Shown here piece after piece: positions 1-6,221 of a stretch of 6,290 nucleotides of DNA (position 1 is its first letter; the number at the start of each line of letters is the position of its first letter). The DNA is taken from contig PMST01000595.1 of NCBI GenBank assembly GCA_003168295.1, forward strand, positions 8,907 to 15,196, in the 5' to 3' direction. The position numbers and the translations under genes were made by a program. This DNA comes from Actinomycetota bacterium (lineage in GTDB: Bacteria > Actinomycetota > Actinomycetes > Streptosporangiales > Streptosporangiaceae). Under the pieces are notes generated by a model. It did not search any database and was not told the origin of the DNA. It saw only the letters and a program-made list of their open reading frames with translations.

Positions 1-307
1 CCGTCACCGTCTCGCCGCGGCCGTCGATCCCCTTGTCCAGCAAGGGCTGGATGCCGTACTCGACCCGGAACAGGGCCGGGGCATAGCAGGAGGCCGGGGC
101 CAGCAGGCAGTCGGAAACCACGTCGGCCGGGGTAGCTGTGCCGCCCGCCGTGGCCGTGCCGTGCGTCGTTGCGCCCGAGCTTCCCGTGCATCCAGCCACC
201 GAGGCCACGCCCAGCAGCAGTGCGGTGGTGACCAGGCACGCTCGCCAGGCGCCTTCGGGACGCCCGCGACGGCACTCACGCCCGCGACGGGACTCACACG
301 TACGCAC
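1..307 (-). CDS. Exported lipoprotein, probable S53 (sedolisin-like) serine protease, 5' part only
   Basis: About 102 codons of the N-terminus are visible; the gene runs off the left edge. From the GTG at 307-305 it reads an Arg-rich n-region (SRRGR, CRRGR), a hydrophobic stretch (CLVTTALLLGVASV) and a lipobox VAGC, with the lipidated Cys at residue 40 (codon 190-188). A Gly/Thr/Ala linker follows, then SCYAPALFRVEYGIQPLL and DGRGETVT. The Cys-Tyr-x-Pro, Phe-Arg-x-x-Tyr-Gly-Ile and Gly-x-Gly-x-Thr-Val pattern is what I recall from the start of the catalytic domain in actinobacterial S53 peptidases, which cleave proteins outside the cell with a Ser-Glu-Asp triad. The triad itself lies outside the window, so activity is inferred. 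The start overlaps the upstream membrane-protein gene by 14 bp. No strong ribosome binding site is seen, suggesting coupled translation; a GTG at 316-314 is an alternative start. The longer open frame in the other phase (297-4) is Arg/Pro/Trp-rich and is a shadow. Secretion is fairly sure, S53 family moderately so. Confidence 0.6.
   Translation of the reverse strand, partial: MRTCESRRGRECRRGRPEGAWRACLVTTALLLGVASVAGCTGSSGATTHGTATAGGTATPADVVSDCLLAPASCYAPALFRVEYGIQPLLDKGIDGRGETVT
262..297 (-). repeat. 18-bp tandem repeat over the HAAS stop and lipoprotein 5' end
   Basis: On the minus strand two 18-bp units, GTGAGTCCCGTCGCGGGC (297-280) and GTGAGTGCCGTCGCGGGC (279-262), follow each other with one mismatch. 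The first carries the TGA stop of the HAAS gene (296-294). The second carries a TGA in the same phase (278-276). In the lipoprotein frame the repeat encodes the duplicated basic n-region of the signal peptide (ESRRGR then ECRRGR). Confidence 0.85.
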
Positions 308-1373
308 GGCCCGCACCGCCGCGATCAGCCTGAACCAGGACGCCCACGACGCGGCCGAGCGTACCTGATCCGGACCAGCGCCGGGCCCGCCTGAGCGCCG
401 CCAGCAGACCGTAGCCGGCAGCCACCGCCAGGCATCCGGCGACGAGGGCGCCCGAGACCAGAGGAGCCTCCGAGACGGAGCCAGCCGAGAGCGGGGTCGC
501 CCAGGACACGGTGAGGGCCGGAGCGATGGGCATCCCCCTGCCGGTCACGATGAGCCTCACGATGAGCGCGACCAGCGGCCCCGATGCGAGCAGGAAACAG
601 CTCGCCGTCGCCTCCGGGGACAGCCGATCCCGGCCCGTGGCGCGGCGCCCGGTCAGCCGGCGCACGACCAGCAAAACGAGGCCGGCCGCCGCCATGGCCG
701 CGTAGATCACCAGCACCATCAGCACGGGGCCGGCGCCGGGACCAGGACCCGAGCCGGGCACGGGTCCGCTGCTGAAGTGGCACACGAACGAGCACGGCCC
801 GGTCGGCCCCTGGGGCGGAGCCGGGGCGGATCGCCGCACGAACCCGAAGATCCACACCAGCGCCGCTGCCACGCCGAAGCAGCTCGCCGTTACGCCCGGG
901 GACAGCGGATCCCGGCGCGGGGCGCCGGGCCGGGTCAGCCGGCGAGTGGCCAGCAAAACCAGGCCGCCCGCCGCCGTGGCCGCGTAGACGACCAGCACCG
1001 TCGGAACGGGGCCGGGGCCGCCCGGGGCGGATCGCAGCATGTACGTGAAGATCCCCATCCCGGCCAGGCCTCCGATGCCGACGGTCGTCGCCAGCAGCGC
1101 GGCGAGCTTCCACGCGGCCATGGCCGCGCCGCCGGCCGTGACGGTCCGTCGGCGGTGCGCCTGGACCACGGCCCGGATCGGCCCGAAGCTGGAGATCGCC
1201 GCCTCCTGGGCCTCCAGCTCGGTCATCCCGATCGCTATCCCCGCCGCGGCGGTCTCGCGTAGGTGGTCCTCCGCCTCGGCCGCGATCAGCTCCGCCTCGG
1301 CCGCCGGAACCCGCAGCCCGGCGTACAACTCCTCCAGGTACCGGGCAATCAGGTCGGAGGCCGCCCCGCTCAT
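294..1373 (-). CDS. HAAS / permease-prefix domain membrane protein with duplicated helix pair
   Basis: A 359-residue protein. Residues about 5-75 form a soluble, acidic helical region (SDLIARYLEELYAGL, AEDHLRETAAAG, EAQEAAISSFG) typical of the HAAS signalling domain (DUF1700-like, permease prefix domain), a family usually encoded next to PadR regulators. About six membrane segments follow, near residues 88-111, 123-144, 161-180, 216-238, 255-277 and 303-327. Residues about 119-180 and 213-274 are copies of each other at a spacing of 94 residues (VYAATAAGGLVLL versus IYAAMAAAGLVLL; LSPGVTASCF versus LSPEATASCF). A Pro/Gly-rich loop with a C-x3-C pair (Cys194, Cys198) lies between them. The ATG at 1373-1371 was chosen because it overlaps the padR stop as ATGA; an upstream in-frame extension has no better support. 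The gene probably works with its PadR partner in envelope signalling; the ligand or effector is unknown. The HAAS and membrane calls are firm; the function is not. Confidence 0.8.
   Translation of the reverse strand: MSGAASDLIARYLEELYAGLRVPAAEAELIAAEAEDHLRETAAAGIAIGMTELEAQEAAISSFGPIRAVVQAHRRRTVTAGGAAMAAWKLAALLATTVGIGGLAGMGIFTYMLRSAPGGPGPVPTVLVVYAATAAGGLVLLATRRLTRPGAPRRDPLSPGVTASCFGVAAALVWIFGFVRRSAPAPPQGPTGPCSFVCHFSSGPVPGSGPGPGAGPVLMVLVIYAAMAAAGLVLLVVRRLTGRRATGRDRLSPEATASCFLLASGPLVALIVRLIVTGRGMPIAPALTVSWATPLSAGSVSEAPLVSGALVAGCLAVAAGYGLLAALRRARRWSGSGTLGRVVGVLVQADRGGAGRAYV
552..737 (-). repeat. Internal duplication in the HAAS gene, copy B (C-terminal copy)
   Basis: This copy encodes residues about 213-274 of the membrane protein. 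It repeats copy A (834-1019) at a DNA offset of 282 bp. A hand alignment of 669-733 with 951-1015 gives 8 mismatches in 65 positions, so the similarity survives at DNA level and not only in the hydrophobic composition. The period is a multiple of three, so the frame is kept. The outer limits are approximate. Confidence 0.8.
834..1019 (-). repeat. Internal duplication in the HAAS gene, copy A (N-terminal copy)
   Basis: This copy encodes residues about 119-180: a membrane segment ending in an Arg-Arg-Leu cap, a short basic loop, LSPGVTASCF and a second membrane segment. It is paired with copy B at 552-737. The stretch GGGGCGGATCGC flanks copy A (near 1024) and recurs near 823, at the start of the loop that precedes copy B. 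This suggests the duplicated unit began at the RSAP motif and that the loop grew afterwards. Confidence 0.8.
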
Positions 1374-1750
1374 GCCGGCCGCCCCGGCTCGGCCTGGGCC
1401 GGCCCGACGGCCGGCGGCCATACGGCTTGTGTCGCCCAGCCGAGCACCGCGTGCACCCCGCCGGCGAAGTTACGCCATTCGGTCTGCTGGGCGGCCAGCG
1501 CGGCCGCGCCCTGGTCGGTCAGCCCGTAGACGCGGCGGCGGCGGCCCTGCGCCTGGTCCCAGGTGCTGACCAGCAGGCCGGAGTCCTCCAGCCGGTGCAG
1601 GGCGGGATAGATGGTTCCCTCGGGCAGGTCGAACGTGCCCCCGCTGCGGTCGCGAAGCGCCGAGATGATCGCGTACCCGTGCGCGGGACCGGCCGAGAGT
1701 ACCGACAGCAGCAGCAGGTCCAGGTTTCCCTTGAGTCGTTCACGGTCCAT
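1370..1750 (-). CDS. PadR family transcriptional regulator (short, subfamily-2-like)
   Basis: A 126-residue cytoplasmic DNA-binding protein. It opens with MDRERLKGNLDLLLLSVL, the usual PadR helix 1. HGYAI follows at residues 24-28, then the recognition region EGTIYPALHRLEDSGLL at 44-60, and the basic wing QGRRRRVYGLTDQG at 68-81, the hallmark order of the PadR winged helix. A short C-terminal helix (residues about 82-108) and a Pro/Ala tail replace the long C-terminal domain of the larger PadR proteins. The ATG at 1750-1748 is preferred over the ATG at 1774-1772, because the latter lies inside the promoter spacer, upstream of the expected transcription start. The stop overlaps the next gene's start (ATGA, 1373-1370). 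PadR proteins of this type usually repress their own promoter and the co-transcribed HAAS/permease gene, releasing on a ligand or partner signal; autoregulation here is inferred from the inverted repeat in its promoter. Confidence 0.9.
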   Translation of the reverse strand: MDRERLKGNLDLLLLSVLSAGPAHGYAIISALRDRSGGTFDLPEGTIYPALHRLEDSGLLVSTWDQAQGRRRRVYGLTDQGAAALAAQQTEWRNFAGGVHAVLGWATQAVWPPAVGPAQAEPGRPA

Positions 1751-1758
1751 ACCACGGA

Positions 1759-1787
1759 ACACTATGCCTAGCATAACGAGGCGTCAA
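1759..1787 (-). promoter_or_regulatory. padR operon promoter, near-leaderless
   Basis: On the minus strand TTGACG (1787-1782) is followed after exactly 17 bp by TAGTGT (1764-1759), a good primary-sigma (HrdB-like) match. The -10 box ends 8 nt before the padR ATG at 1750, so a start site about 7 nt downstream of the -10 would fall at or within 1-2 nt of the ATG. The transcript would therefore be leaderless or almost so, which fits the lack of a ribosome binding site and is common in actinomycetes. Confidence 0.6.
1763..1775. promoter_or_regulatory. Candidate PadR operator (inverted repeat in the promoter spacer)
   Basis: TATGC CTA GCATA is a perfect 5-bp inverted repeat centred on 1769. It lies between the -35 and -10 boxes of the padR promoter and overlaps the first two bases of the -10. 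TATGC-type arms resemble the half-site known for the PadR-family protein AphA, though with a different spacing. A dimer bound here would block RNA polymerase. A TAGCAT at 1769-1774 could also act as a -10 for the divergent luxR gene, so one site might affect both directions. This rests on position and symmetry only. Confidence 0.45.
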
Positions 1788-1829
1788 CGGCATTGCCCCG
1801 GCATCACGAAATACGACATCGAGATCGAT

Positions 1830-1837
1830 AAGGTAGG
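1830..1837 (+). promoter_or_regulatory. Ribosome binding site of the LuxR regulator
   Basis: AAGGTAGG precedes the ATG at 1841; AAGG ends 7 nt before it, a normal spacing. It supports the ATG at 1841 as the start of the LAL regulator although homologues usually begin closer to the LRGR motif. No clear plus-strand -35 was found; the best -10-like element is TAGCAT at 1769-1774. Confidence 0.5.
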
Positions 1838-1870
1838 CCTATGTCCAGCAGTGATCCCGGGCCTGACCCA

Positions 1871-1922
1871 CGTGGCCGGCCGCCCGGACTGCGTGGCCGG
1901 CCGCCGGGACTGCGCGGCCGGC
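1871..1922 (+). repeat. 21-bp tandem repeat in the luxR 5' end
   Basis: Units 1871-1891 and 1892-1912 (CGTGGCCGGCCGCC(C/G)GGACTG) differ at one base. A partial third unit runs 1913-1922 with one further mismatch. They encode RGRPPGL, RGRPPGL and RGR. The last RGR sits where most LAL proteins start their conserved N-terminal LRGR motif, so the repeat duplicates that motif upstream and lengthens the N-terminus in frame. Confidence 0.9.
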
Positions 1923-4123
1923 ACCACGAGTGCGAGGTGCTGGATCAGCTGCTGGCCCGTGCGCGGGCCGGCGACAGCCACGCCCTGGTGCTGCGCGGCG
2001 AGCCGGGCATCGGCAAGACCGCGCTGCTGAGCTACTTGCTGGCCCGCGCGTCCGGATGCCGTACCGCCCGGGCGGTCGGCGTCGAGGCCGAGATGGAACT
2101 CGCGTTCGCCGGGCTGCACCAGCTGTGTGCGCCGTTCCTCGATCGGCTCGATCGCCTTCCCGGACCGCAGCGCGACGCGCTCCGTACCGCGTTCGGTCTG
2201 CAGGTCGGCGACGCCCCCGACCGCTTCCTGGTCGGGCTGGCCCTGCTGAGCCTGCTATCCGACGTCGCCGAGGAGCGGCCGCTGGTGTGCGTGGTGGATG
2301 ACGCGCAGTGGCTCGACCACGCCTCGGCGCAAGCGCTCGCGTTCGTCGCGCGCCGCCTGGCGGCCGAGTCCGTCGCCCTGGTCTTCGCGGTGCGCGAGCC
2401 TGCGGCCGAGCGTCACCTGGCCGGGCTGCCCGAGCTGATCGTGCCCGGGCTGGTCGAAAACGAGGCGCGCACCTTGCTGCTGTCCGTGATCACCGGTCCG
2501 ATGGACGAACGAGTCCGCGACCGGATCGTGGCCGAAACCCGCGGAAACCCGCTCGCCCTGCTGGAACTGCCGCGTGGCCTGACGCCACAGGAGCTGGCGG
2601 GCGGGTTCGGGCTGCCCGACGCCGCGGCCCTGTCGGGCCGGATCGAGGACAGCTTCCGGCGGCGGCTGGAACCGCTCCCGCCGGCGACCCGGCTGCTGCT
2701 CACGGTGGCGGCGGCCGAGCCCATCGGCGATCCCGTGCTGATGTGGCGGGCCGCCGACCAGCTTGGCGTCGAGTCCGATGCGGCGTTGCCGGCGGTCGCG
2801 GCCGGACTGGTCGACTTCGCCGGGCAGGTGCGGTTCCGCCATCCGCTGGTGCGATCGGCCGTCTACCGGGCGGCGTCGCCCGAGGAGCGCCGGAACGTCC
2901 ACCGGGCCCTGGCGGACGCCACCGATCCCGGTATCGATCCCGATCGCCGGGCGTGGCACCGCGCCCACGCGACATCCGGGCCGGACGAAGAGGTGGCCGA
3001 CGAGCTCGAGCGCTCGGCCGTTCGGGCCCAGACGCGTGGTGGCCTGGCCGCGGCGGCTGCCTTCCTCGAAGAGGCCACCCGGCTGACGCCTGACCCGGCG
3101 CGCCGGGCCCAGCGCGCGCTTGCGGCCGCGCTGGCCAAGCATCTGGCCGGCGCACCCGACGCGGCGCTCGCCCTGCTGGCCATCGCGCAGGCGAGGCCGC
3201 TTGACGACTTGCAGCGCGCCCGGGTGGACATGCTGCGTGCGGAGATCGCGTTCGCCTCGCGGCGGGGTAGCGATGCTCCGCCGCTGTTGCTGAAGGCCGC
3301 GCGCCAGCTCGAGCCGCTGGACCCCGGGCTCGCTCGCGAGACCTACCTGGAGGCGTTCACGGCCGCGGTGCTGGCCGGCCGCCTGTCCCGTGGCGCGGAC
3401 GTGGCGGAGGTGTCACGAGCGGCGCGCCTGGCGCCCGCGCCGCCGGCATCGCCCCGTGCGCCTGATTTTCTCCTCGACGGCCTGGCGCTGCTGGTCACGG
3501 AGGGCCGCGCGGCCGGCACGCCGCTGCTCAAACGGGCGCTGAGCGCTTTCCGCGGCCAGGACATCTCCGCCTCCGAAGGGCTGCGCTGGCTGTGGCTCGC
3601 CGGACGCGTGGCCGATGAGCTGTGGGATGACGAGAGCTGGGAGGTGCTCTGCACTCGTCATGTCACGCTCGCACGGCAGGCAGGTGCACTCACCGTGCTC
3701 CCGATCGCGCTGCGGTCCCGCATCTTCGTGCACGTGTTCGCGGGCGAGCTGGACGAGGGCGCAGCGCTGATGCAGGAGGTGCGCGCGGTCACCGAGGTGA
3801 CCGGGACCCAGCTCGCGGCCTACGGTGCCGTCGCGCTCGCGGCCTGGCGAGGGCGCGAGGCCGAAGCCGCTGAGCTCATCAGGGCCACCATCGACGACGT
3901 CACGAGCCGTGGCGAGGGCATGGGGCTTTCCATCAGCTATCACGCCCGCGCCGTGCTCTGCAACGGCCTCGGCCGCTACGCCGAGGCCAGGGCCGCGGCC
4001 GAGCAGGCGGGCGAGCATGACGATCTGGGTATTTTTGAGTGGGCACAGGCCGAGCTGATCGAGGCGGCGTCCCGGAGCGGCGAGCCGGAGGTCGCGGCCG
4101 CCGCCCTGGACCGGCTCGCGGAG

Positions 4124-4133
4124 ACGACGCGCA
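4124..4133 (+). other. Probable 2-nt deletion (frameshift site) in luxR
   Basis: The sequence reads GAG ACG ACG CGC ACC GAC in the upstream frame (E-T-T-R-T-D), while the downstream frame reads GCA CCG ACC GGG TCC GAC TGG (A-P-T-G-S-D-W). The two join perfectly as ETTR-APTGSDWALG if a GC dinucleotide is put back in the CGCGCA run. Loss of one unit from a short GC repeat is a common slippage event and also a common read error in GC-rich DNA. The exact missing unit within the run cannot be fixed. Confidence 0.75.
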
Positions 4134-4681
4134 CCGACCGGGTCCGACTGGGCGCTGGGTATAGAGGCCCGCTCGCGAGCGCTGCTGAGTGCGGACGACG
4201 CCGCGGAGGACCTCTACCGCGAGGCGATCGAGCGGCTCGGCCGCACCCGCATTCGCGTCGAGCTCGCCCGTGCTCACCTGCTCTACGGGGAATGGCTGCG
4301 CCGCCGCGGGCGTCGCATCGACGCGCGCCAGCAGCTGCGTACGGCCCACGAGATGTGCACCGCGATGGGCCTCGAGGCGTTCGCCGAGCGCACTCGCCGT
4401 GAGCTGCTGGGCACCGGGGAGACCGTCCGCGACCGCGGAGTCGAGACGCGCGAGGAGCTCACCGCCCAGGAGGCGCAGATCGCCCGGCTCGCCGGTGACG
4501 GGAAGACGAACCCGGAGATCGGCGCCGAGCTGTTCATCAGCTCGCGCACGGTCGAGTGGCACCTGCGCAAGGTGTACCCCAAGCTCGGCATCAGCTCCCG
4601 CCGACAGCTCCGGGAGGCGCTCGCTGACGCCGCGCGTGTACCGGCGCCGACCTAGCCGCATCCCTGTCCCGCCGCACAACT

Positions 4682-4810
4682 AGGTGGACCAACATCGACA
4701 CGCAGTTCGAAGAGCTCACCATCGCCGCCTTCCACAGCGCGCTGCGGAACGGTGAGCTGACCGCCGCCGAACTCGTCGACTGGTACCTGGCCAGGATTCA
4801 GGCGCACAAC
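4682..4810 (+). pseudogene. Upstream coding remnant: N-terminus of the amidase without a usable start codon
   Basis: The amidase frame is open from 4628, after a TGA at 4625-4627. From about 4685 it encodes TNIDTQFEELTIAAFHSAL, then RNGELTAAELVDWYLARIQ and AHN, running straight into the ATG at 4811. L-T-x-x-E-L-V-x-x-Y-L-x-R-I is the standard first-helix motif of amidase-signature enzymes, so this is real coding sequence. No ATG, GTG or TTG occurs in this frame between 4628 and 4811. A GTG at 4684-4686, preceded by CTAG, is one phase away and would fit exactly as the start (M-T-N-I-D-T) if one G of GTGGACC were an extra base. Read as written, that GTG frame hits TGA within about 25 codons. 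Confidence 0.65.
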
Positions 4811-6217
4811 ATGGCCGGGGCAAAGCTCCAGGCTGTGGTGACAGTGAACCCCCGAGCGCGGGACGAGGCGTTCGCTCACGATGAGTCCTTCGCGGCGACC
4901 GGGCGGCTCTCAGGACCACTCCATGGTGTGCCCGTGCTGGTCAAGGACCAGGCCGAAACGGCTGGGCTGCGCACGACGTTCGGCTCGATCCTGTTCGACG
5001 CTTATGTGCCGGCCTCCGACGCGACCCTGGTCACGAAGCTCAGGGACGCGGGCGCGGTCATCTTGGCCAAGACGGCCATGTGCGACTTCGCAGCGGGCTG
5101 GTTCTCCTCCTCCTCGCTGACCGGCCACACCAAGAACCCCTACGACCCGGCGCGTGAGTCCGGCGGCTCCAGCGCCGGCACGGCCGCGGGAGTAGCCGCG
5201 AACTTCGGCCTCGTCGGGATCGGGGAGGACACCGGCGGGTCTATCCGGATCCCTGCTTCGTTCAACAACCTTTTCGGTTTGCGCGTCACCACCGGGCTGA
5301 TCAGCCGCGCTGGATTCTCGCCCCTGGTGCACTTCCAGGACACCCCAGGCCCGATCGGGCGAACGGTCTCCGATATCGCGACGCTGCTCGATAGCATCGT
5401 CGGCTACGACCCGCAGGATCCCTTCACCGTGACGGCGTCGGCGGCCGCCGTCACCGGCGGCTACGCTCGCGCGCTCGATATCGACGTGCCGCTGGCCACC
5501 TGGCGGATCGGGGTGCTGGAGACGGGCTTTGGCGCCGACGAGGATCCCGACGCCGCGCCGGTCAACCGCGCGGTCCGGGCGGCGCTCGCCCAGCTCACCG
5601 AACTCGGCGTGGCCACGACCCCGGAACTGGTGATCGACGACCTCGCCGACTGGATCGCCAGCACCTCCGTCTATCTCCGGCAATCGAAGTCCGACATCGA
5701 CGACTTCCTCGCGCGGCGACCCGACGCGCCCGTGTCGAGCTTCATGGAAATCTACGACAGCGGGCAGTTCCACCCGCTGAACGACCTGTTCCACGGGATC
5801 GCCGCAGGCCCGAGCACGACCGACGGCGACGCGGAGTACCTGCGGCTCCGGCTCAACCAAGACCACTTCCGGCGGCTGGTCCTGAACATCTTCGCCGTGC
5901 ACCGGCTCGACTTCCTGATCTATCCCACGGTGCAGGTACTTCCGCCAGCGCGTGATCAACTCGGCGCCGAGAAGTACCGGGCCCTCAACTTTCCCACCAA
6001 CACCGTCATCGGATCCCAAGCCGGGCTGCCAGCGCTCACCATTCCGGTCGGCTTCACCGAAGACGGCCTGCCCGTGGGAATGGAGCTGCTCGGCATTCCG
6101 CTGGGCGAGAGGAAGATGCTGCAGTTCGCCCGCGCCTGGGAGACCTTCAGGCGACCCCGGCGGGCGCCAGCGCTGAGGCCGTACGACGCGATCGAGCCGC
6201 AACGCTCGGGTGGGTGA
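4811..6217 (+). CDS. Amidase signature (AS) family amidohydrolase
   Basis: A 468-residue enzyme as counted from the ATG at 4811. It belongs to the amidase-signature family, which hydrolyses C-N amide bonds through a Ser-cisSer-Lys triad. All three residues are visible at canonical spacing: Lys45 in GVPVLVKDQAETAG, cis-Ser120 in RESGGSSAGT, and nucleophile Ser144 in GEDTGGSIRIPA (75 and 24 residues apart). The C-terminal AGLPALTIPVGF, then DGLPVGMELLG, is also typical. No signal peptide is seen, so the enzyme is probably cytoplasmic. The substrate is not predictable; it is not a GatA of a complete GatCAB set, as no gatB or gatC is nearby. About 42 conserved N-terminal residues lie upstream of this ATG with no in-frame start, and the AGGA at 4793-4796 is too far (14 nt) to be a good ribosome site. 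The natural start is therefore probably the GTG at 4684 with an indel. It follows luxR by under 30 nt and may be its target. Confidence 0.88.
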   Translation: MAGAKLQAVVTVNPRARDEAFAHDESFAATGRLSGPLHGVPVLVKDQAETAGLRTTFGSILFDAYVPASDATLVTKLRDAGAVILAKTAMCDFAAGWFSSSSLTGHTKNPYDPARESGGSSAGTAAGVAANFGLVGIGEDTGGSIRIPASFNNLFGLRVTTGLISRAGFSPLVHFQDTPGPIGRTVSDIATLLDSIVGYDPQDPFTVTASAAAVTGGYARALDIDVPLATWRIGVLETGFGADEDPDAAPVNRAVRAALAQLTELGVATTPELVIDDLADWIASTSVYLRQSKSDIDDFLARRPDAPVSSFMEIYDSGQFHPLNDLFHGIAAGPSTTDGDAEYLRLRLNQDHFRRLVLNIFAVHRLDFLIYPTVQVLPPARDQLGAEKYRALNFPTNTVIGSQAGLPALTIPVGFTEDGLPVGMELLGIPLGERKMLQFARAWETFRRPRRAPALRPYDAIEPQRSGG

Positions 6218-6221
6218 GCCC

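Larger units (their letters stand above)
1841..4655 (+). pseudogene. LAL-type LuxR family regulator (ATPase plus LuxR HTH), frameshifted
   Basis: Large ATP-binding regulator of the LuxR family, a cytoplasmic transcription activator. An N-terminal LRGR...EC-x-x-LD lead is followed by Walker A GEPGIGKT (residues 53-60), LAFAGLHQLCAPFLDRL (88-104), Walker B PLVCVVDDAQWLD (147-159), RGNPLALLELPR, RFRHPLVRSAVY, and a long TPR-like helical region. The literal frame stops at the TGA at 4400-4402 after 853 residues, but its last 90 or so residues are Arg/Pro-rich nonsense. From about 4133 the next frame carries the expected continuation: GSDWALGIEARSRALLS, LYREAIERLGRTRIRVELAR, and then the LuxR helix-turn-helix (LTAQEAQIARLA, TNPEIGAELFIS, SRTVEWHLRKVY) at 4458-4620, ending at TAG 4653-4655. 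Restoring 2 nt gives about 938 residues, the family's normal size. As written, the product lacks its DNA-binding domain, so it is a recent pseudogene or a sequencing error. The family call is very secure; targets are unknown, the amidase downstream being the nearest candidate. Confidence 0.88.

Noticed and set aside
4..297. Minus-strand open frame of 97 codons at the left edge
   Set aside because: Rich in Arg, Pro and Trp; the neighbouring phase gives a coherent signal peptide, lipobox and S53-like segment instead.
777..1262. Plus-strand open frame of 161 codons across the HAAS gene
   Set aside because: Composition is Arg/Gly/Ala/Pro junk, and it lies opposite membrane segments of a well-supported gene.
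1772..1774. Upstream ATG as start of padR
   Set aside because: It lies within the promoter spacer and the candidate operator, upstream of the expected transcription start; the ATG at 1750 gives the usual PadR N-terminus.
2255..3142. Minus-strand open frame of 295 codons inside luxR
   Set aside because: It lies opposite clearly conserved LAL sequence (Walker B and following motifs), is Arg/Gln/Gly-rich and has no family signature.
3413..4018. Minus-strand open frame of 201 codons inside luxR
   Set aside because: Shadow of the TPR-like region of the LAL protein; no independent start signal or motif.
4120..4150. Programmed ribosomal frameshift linking the two luxR frames
   Set aside because: No slippery heptamer, no obvious downstream pseudoknot, and the LAL family is not known to use recoding; a simple GC dinucleotide loss explains the junction exactly.
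4656..4683. Terminator between luxR and the amidase
   Set aside because: The gap is under 30 nt with no GC-rich hairpin followed by a T run; read-through is more likely.
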